From Mycobacterium sp. 852002-51961_SCH5331710 (lineage in GTDB: Bacteria > Actinomycetota > Actinomycetes > Mycobacteriales > Mycobacteriaceae): a stretch of 64,000 nucleotides of DNA. The stretch spans positions 81,894 through 145,893 of the forward strand of contig NZ_LZSQ01000037.1 in assembly GCF_001665535.1 (NCBI RefSeq), written 5' to 3'. Position numbers and translations under genes: made by a program. The notes beneath the pieces were generated by a model, which saw nothing but the letters and a program-made list of their open reading frames with translations, searched no databases and had not been told where the DNA came from. Shown piece by piece: positions 39,497 through 49,053 of the stretch. Within the stretch, counting starts at the first letter, position 1; the number at the start of each line of letters is the position of its first letter.

Positions 39497-42400
39497 TTGT
39501 GGGTGGCCGCTGCGGCGGCACTTGTCCTGACGTTCGCCCAGTCACCCGGACAGATCTCCCCCGACACCAAGCTTGACCTGACCGCCAACCCGCTGCGATT
39601 CCTGGCGCGCGCGTTCAACCTCTGGAACAGCGAGCTGCCGTTCGGTCAGGCGCAGAACCAGGCCTACGGCTACCTGTTCCCGCACGGCACCTTCTTCCTG
39701 ATCGGCGACGTCGTCGGGCTGCCCGGCTGGGTCACTCAGCGGCTGTGGTGGGCGCTGCTGCTGGTCGTCGGGTTCTGGGGCATCGTGCGGGTGGCCGAGG
39801 CGCTCAACGACGGGCGCGGCATCGGCAGCCCGACGTCGCGCGTCATCGCCGCGGTCGCGTATGCACTGTCCCCGCGGGTGCTGACCACGCTCGGCGCGAT
39901 CTCCTCCGAGACCCTTCCGATGATGCTGGCGCCGTGGGTGCTGCTGCCGGTGATCCTGGTGCTGCGGGGCGATCCGCGAGTGCGGGTGCTCGCGATGCGA
40001 TCCGCGGTGGCGATTGCGTTGATGGGTGCGGTCAACGCGGTGGCCACGATCACCGGCTGCCTGTGTGCGGTCATCTGGTTGGCGTGCCACCGGCCCACGA
40101 GGCAGTGGTGGCGGTTCACCGCATGGTGGGCGCTCGGTATCGCGCTGGCGGTGCTGTGGTGGGTCGTCGCGCTGCTGATGCTGGGCCGGGTCAGCCCGCC
40201 GTTCCTCGACTTCATCGAATCCTCGGGTGTGACCACGCGGTGGATGTCGCTGACCGAGATGCTGCGCGGCACCGACGCGTGGACGCCGTTCGTGGCGCCC
40301 AACGCGACGGCCGGCGCCTCGCTGGTGACCGGTTCGGTCGCGGTGCTGGCCACCACCCTGGTGGCCGTCGCGGGCCTGGCGGGGCTGGCCTTGAAGACGA
40401 TGCCCGCCCGCGGTCGGCTGATCATCATCCTTTTGGTCGGGGTCACGCTACTGGCGCTCGGCTATTCCGGCGGGCTCGGCTCGCCCGTCGCGCTGCAGGT
40501 TCAGGCGTTCCTCGACGCGTCCGGGACGCCGCTGCGCAACCTGCACAAGCTCGAACCGCTGTTACGGCTGCCGCTGGCGTTGGGGTTGGCGCATCTGCTC
40601 GGGCGCATCCCGCTGCCGGGGAGCGCACCGCGCGAGCAGTGGACGACCGCGCTGGCACACCCCGAACGGGACAAACGCGTGGCGGTGGGGATCGTGGTGC
40701 TGGTTGCGCTGGCCGCGGGAACGTCGCTGGCGTGGACCGGACGGCTTACTCCCCCAGGTGCTTTCGAGGCGATCCCGCAGTACTGGCATGACACCGCCGA
40801 CTGGCTCGACGAACACAACACCGACGGCCGCGTTCTGGTCGCGCCGGGTGCTCCGTTCGCCACCCAGGTGTGGGGCAACAGCCACGACGAACCGCTGCAG
40901 GTCCTCGGCGACAGCCCGTGGGGTGTGCGCGACTCCATACCGCTGACCCCGCCGGAGACCATCCGCGCGCTGGACTCCGTGCAGCGACTGTTCGCCGCGG
41001 GTAGACCGTCCGCAGGCTTGGCGGATACCCTTGCCCGCCAGGGTATTTCGTATGTCGTCGTGCGCAACGACTTGGATCCGGAGTCGTCCCGTTCGGCGCG
41101 ACCGCTGCTGGTGCACCGCGCCGTCGACGGCTCACCCGGCCTGGAGAAGGTCGCCGAGTTCGGCAATCCGGTCGGCGCCGGTACCCTGGCCGGATTCGTC
41201 TCCGACAGCGGCCTGCGGCCCCGCTACCCCGCCGTCGAGATCTACCGGGTGCACGCCGAAATCCCCGTGACGCCTTACCTCGTCGATACGGATCGCATGG
41301 CGCGGGTGGACGGTGCGCCCGAGGCGCTGCTGCGGCTCGACGAGCGCCGCCGGTTACAGGGCCGGCCGCCGCTGGGACCGATGCTGTTGACCCCCGACGC
41401 CGAACGCGCGGGCGTGCCGACCCCCGTCGTCACAGTCACCGACACCCCACTCGCCCGGGAGACCGACTACGGCCGCGTCGACGACCATTCCTCGGCGATC
41501 CGCACCCCCGACGATCCACGCCACACCCACAACCGGGTCATCGACTATCCCTCTCCCGGCGCCGATCTCGTCTACGGGCAGTGGAACGGCGGCCGCGTGT
41601 CGGTGTCGAGTTCGGCGGCCGATTCGACCGCGCTTCCCAACGTCGCACCAGCGACCGGTCCGGCCGCGGCGGTGGACGCCGACCCGTCGACGAGTTGGGT
41701 GTCGAACTCGCTGCAGTCCGCGATCGGCCAGTGGATGCAGGTGGACTTCGACCACCCCGTCACCAACGCGACCATCACCGTCACGCCCAGCGCCACCGCG
41801 GTCGGTGCGCAGATCCGGCGCATCGAGATCTCGACGGTCAACGGGACCAGCACCCTTCGCTTCGATGAAGCGGGCAAACCGCTGACCGCCGCCCTGCCCT
41901 ACGGCGAATCACCGTGGGTGCGGCTCACCGCCGTCGCGACCGACGACGGTTCGGCGGGCGTGCAGTTCGGCATCACCGACCTCGCCGTCACTCAGTACGA
42001 CGCGAACGGCTTCGCCCACCCCGTCAGCCTGCGCCACACTGTCGCGGTGCCCGGTCCGCCACCGGGTTCGACTGTGGCGCAATGGGATCTGGGATCGGAA
42101 TTGCTGGGCCGTTCGGGCTGCGCCGAGAGCCCGACCGGTTACCGCTGCGCCGCGTTGATGGCGCTCTCAGCGGAGGAGCCGGTCAACCTGAGCCGCACGC
42201 TGACCGTGCCGGCGCCGATCGCGGTGACGCCGACGGTGTGGGTGCGGGCCCGTCAGGGGCCGAAGCTGGCCGACCTGATCAGCGCGCCGGGCGCCGCACG
42301 TGCGATGGGCGACGCCGATCCGATCGATGTGCTCGGTTCGGCCTACGCCGCGGCCGATGGCGATGCAGGCACGGCGTGGACCGCCCCTCAGGGTGTCGTC

Positions 42401-43663
42401 CAACAGGGGACGCCGCCCACGCTGACGCTGAAGCTGCCCCGCCGAAGCGAGGTCGCCGGGCTGCAGGTGACACCGAGTCCCTCGGAGCTGCCGGCACATC
42501 CGACGCTGGTGGCGGTCGACCTCGGCGACGGCCCGCAGATCCGTCCGGTGGCCGGCGACGCGGGCGCGCAGACGCTGCACCTCAAACCGCAGGTCACCGA
42601 CACCGTGACGGTCTCCATCCTCGACTGGGACGACGTCATCGACCGCACCGCGCTCGGCTTCGACCAGCTCAAGCCGCCCGGCCTCGCCGAGGTCACCGCG
42701 CTCGACGCACGGGGCGAACCAATCGCCGCCGCCGACGCCGATGCCAACCGCGAGCGCAGGATCGAAATGCCCTGTGGCAAGGGGCCGGTCATCGGTATCG
42801 CGGGTGAGTTCGTGCAGACCTCGCTCACCACGACCGTCGGTGCGCTGCTCGACGGTGAGCCCGTCGCCGCACACCCGTGCCGGACCGAACCGATCCTGCT
42901 GCCCGAGGGACAGCAAGAGCTGGTCATCAGCCCCGGCGGCGCGTTCATCGTCGACGGGGCACGACTCGCCGGGCCGCAGGCCGACGAAATACGCCCGGCG
43001 CCAACCACTCCCGCGCACGTCGGGCATTGGAGCGCGGACCGCCGTGAGGTGACCGTCGCCCCGTCGTCGGCGTCCCGCATCCTCGTCGTCCCGGAAAGCA
43101 TCAACCCCGGGTGGGTCGCCCGCGACAGCGGTGGAACCGCACTGACGCCGATCACGGTGAACGGCTGGCAGCAGGGGTGGGTACTGCCGCCGGGCACGGC
43201 AGGGCCGGTCACGCTGAGTTTCCCGGCGAACGCGCCCTACCGCGCCGGGCTCATCGGAGGCCTGGCGCTGCTGCCGGTGCTCGCCCTGTTGGCGTTGCTG
43301 CCGATGCGCAGGCGACCCGCCCCCGCGAACCCGGTGCCGGTGTGGCGTCCGCACCCGTACGCGGTGGGCGCCGCGGCACTGCTCACGGGCACCGCCATCT
43401 CGGGGGTGACGGGCTTCGTGATCGTCGGAGTTGCGCTGGGAATCCGCTATCTGCTGCGCAACCGCGAAAAGCTCTGCGAGGCAATCACGGTCACTGCCGC
43501 GGCCGGCGGGCTGATCCTCGCCGGGGCGGTGTTGAGCCAGAACCCGTGGCGATCGGTCGACGGCTACATCGGACATTCGTGGGGTGTGCAGCTGCTGACG
43601 CTGATCTCGGTGGCCACCGTCGCCGCATCGACCGTGCCCATCCGGTCGAGCCGGCTCAGTTGA
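39497..43663 (+). CDS. aftD: Arabinofuranosyltransferase AftD
   Basis: Large GT-C enzyme that adds branching arabinofuranose to arabinogalactan and lipoarabinomannan from decaprenyl-phospho-arabinose at the outer face of the membrane. It has 1388 residues from the TTG at 39497. The N-terminal half is multi-spanning (LLLVVGFWGIVRVAEAL, LMGAVNAVATITGCLCAVIWLA and others). The C-terminal half is periplasmic with carbohydrate-binding modules, including a discoidin-like block (PAAAVDADPSTSWVSNS, WMQVDFDHPVTNATITVTPS), then a final set of helices. The TTG falls inside the first helix; homology appears to start about 12 codons earlier (TPLSRRW) where no ATG/GTG/TTG exists. The stop overlaps the opposing MFS gene by 8 bases. 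Corresponds to Rv0236c. Confidence 0.92.
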   Translation: MWVAAAAALVLTFAQSPGQISPDTKLDLTANPLRFLARAFNLWNSELPFGQAQNQAYGYLFPHGTFFLIGDVVGLPGWVTQRLWWALLLVVGFWGIVRVAEALNDGRGIGSPTSRVIAAVAYALSPRVLTTLGAISSETLPMMLAPWVLLPVILVLRGDPRVRVLAMRSAVAIALMGAVNAVATITGCLCAVIWLACHRPTRQWWRFTAWWALGIALAVLWWVVALLMLGRVSPPFLDFIESSGVTTRWMSLTEMLRGTDAWTPFVAPNATAGASLVTGSVAVLATTLVAVAGLAGLALKTMPARGRLIIILLVGVTLLALGYSGGLGSPVALQVQAFLDASGTPLRNLHKLEPLLRLPLALGLAHLLGRIPLPGSAPREQWTTALAHPERDKRVAVGIVVLVALAAGTSLAWTGRLTPPGAFEAIPQYWHDTADWLDEHNTDGRVLVAPGAPFATQVWGNSHDEPLQVLGDSPWGVRDSIPLTPPETIRALDSVQRLFAAGRPSAGLADTLARQGISYVVVRNDLDPESSRSARPLLVHRAVDGSPGLEKVAEFGNPVGAGTLAGFVSDSGLRPRYPAVEIYRVHAEIPVTPYLVDTDRMARVDGAPEALLRLDERRRLQGRPPLGPMLLTPDAERAGVPTPVVTVTDTPLARETDYGRVDDHSSAIRTPDDPRHTHNRVIDYPSPGADLVYGQWNGGRVSVSSSAADSTALPNVAPATGPAAAVDADPSTSWVSNSLQSAIGQWMQVDFDHPVTNATITVTPSATAVGAQIRRIEISTVNGTSTLRFDEAGKPLTAALPYGESPWVRLTAVATDDGSAGVQFGITDLAVTQYDANGFAHPVSLRHTVAVPGPPPGSTVAQWDLGSELLGRSGCAESPTGYRCAALMALSAEEPVNLSRTLTVPAPIAVTPTVWVRARQGPKLADLISAPGAARAMGDADPIDVLGSAYAAADGDAGTAWTAPQGVVQQGTPPTLTLKLPRRSEVAGLQVTPSPSELPAHPTLVAVDLGDGPQIRPVAGDAGAQTLHLKPQVTDTVTVSILDWDDVIDRTALGFDQLKPPGLAEVTALDARGEPIAAADADANRERRIEMPCGKGPVIGIAGEFVQTSLTTTVGALLDGEPVAAHPCRTEPILLPEGQQELVISPGGAFIVDGARLAGPQADEIRPAPTTPAHVGHWSADRREVTVAPSSASRILVVPESINPGWVARDSGGTALTPITVNGWQQGWVLPPGTAGPVTLSFPANAPYRAGLIGGLALLPVLALLALLPMRRRPAPANPVPVWRPHPYAVGAAALLTGTAISGVTGFVIVGVALGIRYLLRNREKLCEAITVTAAAGGLILAGAVLSQNPWRSVDGYIGHSWGVQLLTLISVATVAASTVPIRSSRLS

Positions 43664-45251
43664 CCGCGATCAGGTGCTCGAGCTTGGGTTCGCCGACGAC
43701 GTACTTCTCGACCTCCTGTTCGGCGATCAGGTCCTGACCCGTCTGCCGCACGACGTGTTGGTGCAGGTGCTCGTACCACGACCGCACGACAAACGCCTCG
43801 ACGAACGTGTGGGGGAATTCGCCGCTGCGGAACAACCGCCATTGCGCGGCCCCGGTCCGCTGGCGTGAGCGCCTCACCCGGTCCATCGCGGCGATGAACG
43901 ATGCCTCGTTCTCCGCTGCGACCTTGTACGTCTTGAGCACCAAGACCGGTCCGTCGGGCGGGGCGGGTTCGAACACCAGCGCCGGCTCCGGCCAGTGCGC
44001 CGACGGTTCGACATCGAGATTGCCGGTGCCCGGGTGCAGCGGCCACCACACCAGCGACACCGCGCACACGGCGAGCATCCCGGCCGCGATCAGCAAGGCC
44101 GTCACGCTGCTGGTGGCGCCGGCTACCAGGCCCCAGACCAGCGAGCCGATGGCCTGTCCGCCCATGAACACCAACTGGTAGACCGACAGCCCGCGCGCGC
44201 GCACCCAGGCCGGAAGGCTCAGCTGCATCGACGCGTTCAGCGTCGACAAGGTGAGCAACCACGACAGGCCGCCGACGACCATCGCGACGATGACAACGCT
44301 CAGCACCGGAACGAGCGCGAGCACGACGGTCGCGAGCGCGAAACCGACCGCGCCGACGGTCAGCAGCGCATTGCGCCCGAACCGCACCTGCAGCCGGGAC
44401 AACACCATCGCCCCGCAGACCGCTCCGACGCCCAGGGCGCCCAGCAGCACGCCGTAGCCCGCGGACGACAGATGCAGCTGCCGGTCGGCGATGACCGCCA
44501 GCAGCCCCCACAACGCGCTACCCGGGGCGATGAACAGCAGCGCCCGCAGCAGGATGCGGCGGATCACCGGCGAACTGCGGATGTAGCGTCCGCCCGCGGT
44601 CAACGCCGACAACGGGCGCTCGGTCGGCAGCAACCGATCCGTGGTGGGCCGGCGCCACGAGAAGAGCACCACCACGATCCCGGCGAATGACAGCGCGTTC
44701 AGGGCGAACACCATCGTGGGCCCCGACAACGACACCAGCGCACCCGCGATCGCCGGCCCGATCGCCCTCGCACTGTTCATGGCCAGGCTGGTCAGCGCTG
44801 CCGCGGCCGGAATCTGTTCGCGCGGAACGAGTTCGGGCTGAATGGCCTGCCACGCCGGAGCGGTCAGCGCCTGTCCGCAGCCGACCAGGAACAACAGGAT
44901 CAGCAAGACGGTGGGCGTCGTCAGCCCCACTCCGGTCAGGATCGCCAGCAGAGAGACACCGGCCGCCATCGCCGACTGCGTGGCGATCAGCAGCCGTCGC
45001 CGGTCGGTCAGGTCGGCCACCACGCCGGACGGCAGCGCCAACAACATCACCGGCAACGTCGTCGCCGTCTGAACCAGGGGCACGAGCACGGCGGCGTTGG
45101 GATCGGCGACCAGCATCCACTGCGCGCCGACGGTCTGCATCCAGGTGCCGAGATTCGAGACGAGCTGTGCGATCCACAGCGCACGGTAGGTCGGCGAGGA
45201 CAGCGGTGCCCACGCCGACGGTGCGGCGCGGACACTCGACGATGCCGCCAT
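43656..45251 (-). CDS. MFS transporter, MFS_3 type with C-terminal soluble domain
   Basis: A 531-residue exporter of the drug/siderophore (DHA3, EntS-like) class. Twelve helices fill about residues 20-420, with the loop motif GVVADLTDRRRLLIATQ after TM2 and GQALTAPAWQAIQPELVP. The last ~100 residues form a soluble alpha/beta domain (VLVLKTYKVAAENEASFIAAMDRVRRSRQRTGAAQWRLFR in part) typical of the MFS_3 family. ATG at 45251 with AGGAAAGG upstream; an in-frame GTG further up lacks a site. Convergent with aftD (8-base overlap) and divergent from php. Not part of the Rv02xx series as I recall it, so it may be a lineage-specific insertion. Substrate unknown. Confidence 0.87.
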   Translation of the reverse strand: MAASSSVRAAPSAWAPLSSPTYRALWIAQLVSNLGTWMQTVGAQWMLVADPNAAVLVPLVQTATTLPVMLLALPSGVVADLTDRRRLLIATQSAMAAGVSLLAILTGVGLTTPTVLLILLFLVGCGQALTAPAWQAIQPELVPREQIPAAAALTSLAMNSARAIGPAIAGALVSLSGPTMVFALNALSFAGIVVVLFSWRRPTTDRLLPTERPLSALTAGGRYIRSSPVIRRILLRALLFIAPGSALWGLLAVIADRQLHLSSAGYGVLLGALGVGAVCGAMVLSRLQVRFGRNALLTVGAVGFALATVVLALVPVLSVVIVAMVVGGLSWLLTLSTLNASMQLSLPAWVRARGLSVYQLVFMGGQAIGSLVWGLVAGATSSVTALLIAAGMLAVCAVSLVWWPLHPGTGNLDVEPSAHWPEPALVFEPAPPDGPVLVLKTYKVAAENEASFIAAMDRVRRSRQRTGAAQWRLFRSGEFPHTFVEAFVVRSWYEHLHQHVVRQTGQDLIAEQEVEKYVVGEPKLEHLIAVN

Positions 45252-45312
45252 ATTGTTCTGGCCTTTCCTGTGGATCACGTTTCAAGTACCCGATTGATCC
45301 TCCGCTATCTCG

Positions 45313-45326
45313 TAGCATCGGCCGCG
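45313..45326 (+). promoter_or_regulatory. Leaderless -10 box for php
   Basis: TAGCAT at 45313-45318 ends seven bases before the php GTG at 45326, the usual spacing for a transcript that starts at the start codon. There is no ribosome site before php. Confidence 0.55.
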
Positions 45327-46297
45327 TGCCGGAATTGAACACCGCCCGTGGCCTGATCGACAGTGCGGATCTCGGTGTCACGCTTATGCACGAACACGTC
45401 TTCATCCAATCCCTCGACATCACCACCAACTATCCGGAGGTGTGGGGCGACGAGGCCCAGCGCGAGGCCGACGCGATCGTCCGCCTCAACGAGCTGAAGT
45501 CCCGCGGTGTCGACAGCATCGTCGATCTCACCGTGATCGGCATGGGGCGCTACATTCCGCGCATCGAACGCCTCGCCGCGCAGACCGACATCAACATCAT
45601 CGTCGCGACCGGTGTCTACACCTACAACGACGTCCCGATGTTCTTCCACTTCAGCGGGCCAGAGACGCCGCTCGGCGAGCCCATGGTCGACATGTTCGTC
45701 CGCGACATCACCACCGGCATCGCCGGCACCAACGTCAAAGCGGCGATCCTCAAGTGCGCGACCGACGAACCGGGCCTGACCCCCGGCGTCGAGCGGGTGC
45801 TGCGCGCCGTCGCGCAGGCGCACCGCGAGACCGGCGTCCCGATCTCGACCCACACCCACGCCGCGACCAAGCGCGGCCTGGATCAGCAGCGCGTGTTCAG
45901 CGAGGAAGGCGTCGACCTCTCGCGCGTCGTCATCGGGCACTCCGGTGACAGCACCGACATCGACTACCTGGAGCAGCTGATCGACGCGGGCTCCTACATC
46001 GGGATGGACCGGTTCGGCGTCGACGTCTTCCTCGGCTTCGAGGAGCGGGTGGACACCGTCGCGCGGATGTGCGAGCGCGGGCACGCCGACAAGATGGTGC
46101 TGTCGCACGATGCGTCCTGCTTCATCGACTGGCTGCCGGAGGGAATGATCCCGCAGACCATGCCCAACTGGCACTACCTGCACATCCACAACGACGTGAT
46201 CCCGGCCCTCAAGGAGCGAGGCGTCACCGACGAACAGCTCACGACGATGCTCGTCGACAATCCGCGCCGGATCTTCGAGGCGCGGGGCGGTTACTGA
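45326..46297 (+). CDS. php: Phosphotriesterase-like lactonase Php
   Basis: Amidohydrolase-superfamily, two-metal enzyme; the mycobacterial member hydrolyses N-acyl homoserine and other lactones, with weak phosphotriesterase activity. It has 323 residues. Metal ligands: HEHVF near the N-terminus (HxH), the bridging lysine in KAAILKCATDE, His in ISTHTHAATKRG and VIGHSGD, and the Asp in LSHDASCF. GTG at 45326 fits the family N-terminus (VPELNTARGLIDSADLG). One base separates its stop from the GTG of the next gene, so the two are co-transcribed. Corresponds to Rv0230c. Confidence 0.92.
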   Translation: MPELNTARGLIDSADLGVTLMHEHVFIQSLDITTNYPEVWGDEAQREADAIVRLNELKSRGVDSIVDLTVIGMGRYIPRIERLAAQTDINIIVATGVYTYNDVPMFFHFSGPETPLGEPMVDMFVRDITTGIAGTNVKAAILKCATDEPGLTPGVERVLRAVAQAHRETGVPISTHTHAATKRGLDQQRVFSEEGVDLSRVVIGHSGDSTDIDYLEQLIDAGSYIGMDRFGVDVFLGFEERVDTVARMCERGHADKMVLSHDASCFIDWLPEGMIPQTMPNWHYLHIHNDVIPALKERGVTDEQLTTMLVDNPRRIFEARGGY

Positions 46298-46298
46298 C

Positions 46299-47768
46299 GT
46301 GACCGAGCCGACCCCACCGATCAGCACGCAGGTGTCGCGGCTGGCCGCGGCCGAACCGGACGCGCCCGCGGTCACCTGCGAGGGCGTCACCCTCACCCGC
46401 GGTGAGCTGGACGCGTCGGCCAACCGACTGGCCCGCGCCTATGCCGAACTCGGTGTGGGAGAGGGCGATTACGTCACCGTGGTGTTGCCGAACTCGATCG
46501 AGTGGGCGCAGGCGGTGCTGGCGACGTGGAAGCTCGGTGCGATACCGCAGCCACTGTCACCGCGGCTGCCCGACGCCGAACTGAGTGGCCTGCTCGAGCT
46601 GCGCCCACGCGCCCTGATCGTCGGCCGCGAGGACCCTGCCGGTCTGATACCCAGCGTGCCATCGGGTTTCGTTCCCGATCAGGGTCTGTCGGATGAGCCG
46701 CTGCCGGAGAAGGTGTCGCCGGTGCTCAAGGCGATGGCGTCGGGCGGCAGCACCGGGCGGCCCAAGCTGATCGAGGCGGGCGGCGACAGCCGTTTCCCGC
46801 CGCTGGTCGGTTATCCCCTTGGGGCGCAGGAAGGTGACGTCAACCTGATCTCGGTGCCGATGAGCCACAACACCGGGTTCACCACGTTCGCGATCGGGCT
46901 CGTGCAGGGCCATCACCTCGTGCTCATGCCGAAGTTCGAACCGCACGAGTTCCTCCGTCTGGTCACCGAGTATCGCGTGACGTTCCTGACGACGGTGCCG
47001 ACGATCATGCAGCGCTTGATTCCGGTCTACCGGGCCGATCCCGCTGCCTACGACCTGTCGTCGATCCGACGGTTCTGGCACGTCGGCGCGCCGTGTCCGC
47101 CCGCGGTCAAGCGGGCGTGGATCGAGATCCTGCAACCGGATGCGCTCTGGGAACTGTACGGCGGCACCGAATTACAGGCGTTGACGTTCATCACGGGCAG
47201 CCAGTGGTTGGACCATCCGGGCTCGGTCGGTGTCGTCGTCGCCGGGGAGATGAAGGTCCTCGACGACGACGGCAACGAATGTCCGCCCGGGGTGGTCGGC
47301 GAGATCTACATGCGGCCGTCGCCAGGCAGCGCACCCACCTACCGCTACATCGGCGCGACGGCGAAATCCCGCGACGGCTGGGACTCGCTGGGCGACCTCG
47401 GCTACTTCGACGAGGACGGGTTCCTCTACCTCAGCGACCGGCGCGTGGACATGTTCACCGTCGGGGGCAAGAACGTCTATCCCGCCGAGGTCGAGTCGGC
47501 ACTCGCCGAACATCCGGCCGTGCTGTCGTGTCTGGTGGTCGGTGTCCCGCACGACGATCTGGGGCAGGTGCCGCACGCGCTGGTGCACGCCGACGGCGAT
47601 CTCGAGGAAGCGGACGTCATCGCGTTCCTGTCCGAACGCGTCGAACGCCACAAGGTGCCGCGCACGGTCGAGTTCAGCGACGAACCGCTGCGCGACGACG
47701 CGGGGAAGGCCAGGCGGTCGGCGGTGCGCGACGCCGTTATCGCGCGACGGGCTCAGGCACGCTGCTGA
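46299..47768 (+). CDS. Acyl-CoA synthetase / AMP-dependent ligase
   Basis: A 489-residue ANL-superfamily enzyme, shorter than typical long-chain FadD. Motifs: MASGGSTGRPKLIEAGG (P-loop), NLISVPMSHNTGFTTF, WELYGGTE, SLGDLGYFDEDGFLYLSDRRVDMF with GGKNVYPAEVESAL, and the C-terminal DDAGKARRSAVRD with the catalytic lysine. The carboxylate substrate is not predictable; the compact form resembles steroid/bile-acid or small-acid CoA ligases. GTG start one base after the php stop, so it is in an operon with php. It converges with the acyltransferase-3 gene, overlapping it by 32 bases. Confidence 0.88.
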   Translation: MTEPTPPISTQVSRLAAAEPDAPAVTCEGVTLTRGELDASANRLARAYAELGVGEGDYVTVVLPNSIEWAQAVLATWKLGAIPQPLSPRLPDAELSGLLELRPRALIVGREDPAGLIPSVPSGFVPDQGLSDEPLPEKVSPVLKAMASGGSTGRPKLIEAGGDSRFPPLVGYPLGAQEGDVNLISVPMSHNTGFTTFAIGLVQGHHLVLMPKFEPHEFLRLVTEYRVTFLTTVPTIMQRLIPVYRADPAAYDLSSIRRFWHVGAPCPPAVKRAWIEILQPDALWELYGGTELQALTFITGSQWLDHPGSVGVVVAGEMKVLDDDGNECPPGVVGEIYMRPSPGSAPTYRYIGATAKSRDGWDSLGDLGYFDEDGFLYLSDRRVDMFTVGGKNVYPAEVESALAEHPAVLSCLVVGVPHDDLGQVPHALVHADGDLEEADVIAFLSERVERHKVPRTVEFSDEPLRDDAGKARRSAVRDAVIARRAQARC

Positions 47769-48915
47769 CCGACGAGTCCAGCGGCGGAACGGGCCGGGCG
47801 TGCCGATACTCCCAGCGCCGCAACGCCGTTCGGCACGGTGACTCCACCAGCGCGTAGCTGACCGCGGCGATCGCGAATCCGAACACGACCGTCAGCACCA
47901 GGACCACCGGCATGTGTCCGTTGAACGCGAACTCGCCGATGACCGGGAACACCATCGCCAGCGCGGCGAGGTGCCAGATGAACAGTCCGTACGACCATCG
48001 CCCCAGCGTCACCATCGTCGTGTTGCCCAGCAGCCGGTGCGGGGTGTCGGGCCGGTCGAGCACGAGCGGCGCCAGCAGTGCGCCGGCGACCACCGCGCCC
48101 ATCGCGGTCTTGACGACGAACTGGCTGACGGTGCCCGGGGTCAGTCCCTCGGGACCCGCGATCGGTGAGGCCGCGATCAGGAACGCGACGATCGCGAGGG
48201 CGGCCATCAGCACCCGCCGCCGGGCCAGCCGGTGCGGCCACCCGACGGGCGTGACCGTCAGCTCGGCGAGCAGCATGCCCGCCGCGAACCAGGAGAAGAA
48301 CGCCGGCGGCCAGTTCAGGTGGTTGACGCCATCGGGCGTCGCGATCGGCAGCACCGCCCACGCCAGGCTGGCGATGCCCGCGACGGCGATGACGGGGATG
48401 CGGGCGCGCACCGGCACCCGGCGCACCAGCAGCGCGAGCACCGGCAGGGCGATATAGAAGGCGACCTCGACCGAGAGGCTCCACATCTGCGTCAGCCCCG
48501 CGGTCAGCGTCAACGGCACATAGATCTGGGTCAGCGTGAGGTTGGCCAACCACACGGTCAGGTCCGCGCGGGCCTCCGGCAGCAGCGACAGGATCACCAC
48601 CACCGCGATGAGGTAGCCGGGCATGATGCGGACCAGCCGCGAGCGCAGGTAGTGGCCGGTCGGCGGGATCGGCCGCAACCCGCGCGCGGCGGCGGCATGC
48701 CCGCGCCACAGCAGAAAGCCCGACAGTGCGAAGAACACCGCGACCGCGAGGTCGAACCGCCCGAACAGGCGTCCGGTGACGCCACCGGTGTGGCCGGTCT
48801 GGAAGGCGACGTGGGTGACGACGACGCCGACCGCGGCGCAGGCGCGCATGCCCTCGACGGCAGGCAGGAACCCGCGGGTGCCGCCCACCTGCTCGTCGCG
48901 CGTCTCACCGGTCAC
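47737..48915 (-). CDS. Membrane acyltransferase, family 3 (Rv0228-like)
   Basis: A 392-residue integral membrane protein of the acyltransferase-3 family, which O-acylates extracytoplasmic sugars or lipids. The signature region is LPAVEGMRACAAVGVVVTHVAF with the catalytic-type His, then FFALSGFLLWRGH and the R-x10-H-like LRSRLVRIMPGYLIAVVV; about ten helices follow, including FSWFAAGMLLAELTV and WSYGLFIWHLAALAMVFPVIG. Start placed at the GTG at 48915 (VTGETRDEQVGG); a TTG at 48942 is possible. Convergent with the ligase gene. Corresponds to Rv0228; acceptor unknown. Confidence 0.85.
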   Translation of the reverse strand: MTGETRDEQVGGTRGFLPAVEGMRACAAVGVVVTHVAFQTGHTGGVTGRLFGRFDLAVAVFFALSGFLLWRGHAAAARGLRPIPPTGHYLRSRLVRIMPGYLIAVVVILSLLPEARADLTVWLANLTLTQIYVPLTLTAGLTQMWSLSVEVAFYIALPVLALLVRRVPVRARIPVIAVAGIASLAWAVLPIATPDGVNHLNWPPAFFSWFAAGMLLAELTVTPVGWPHRLARRRVLMAALAIVAFLIAASPIAGPEGLTPGTVSQFVVKTAMGAVVAGALLAPLVLDRPDTPHRLLGNTTMVTLGRWSYGLFIWHLAALAMVFPVIGEFAFNGHMPVVLVLTVVFGFAIAAVSYALVESPCRTALRRWEYRHARPVPPLDSSVSSVPEPVAR

Positions 48916-49020
48916 GGCAATCAGTGTGCCGGGTAGAACCAAACACGCTGACCACGGGTGCGCGGATGCGGCCGGACTAAACGACGACCTTAAATTGTGC
49001 TGTTAGGGTCAAACGGGTTT

Positions 49021-49037
49021 CTGCGGGCATACCGCAG
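49021..49037 (+). promoter_or_regulatory. Hairpin directly upstream of the DUF3068 gene ribosome site
   Basis: CTGCGG (49021-49026) and CCGCAG (49032-49037) form a 6-bp stem with a 5-base loop, three bases before AAGGAGG. In mRNA it would sit beside the ribosome site and could modulate translation. Confidence 0.35.
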
Positions 49038-49053
49038 GTGAAGGAGGCACGGT

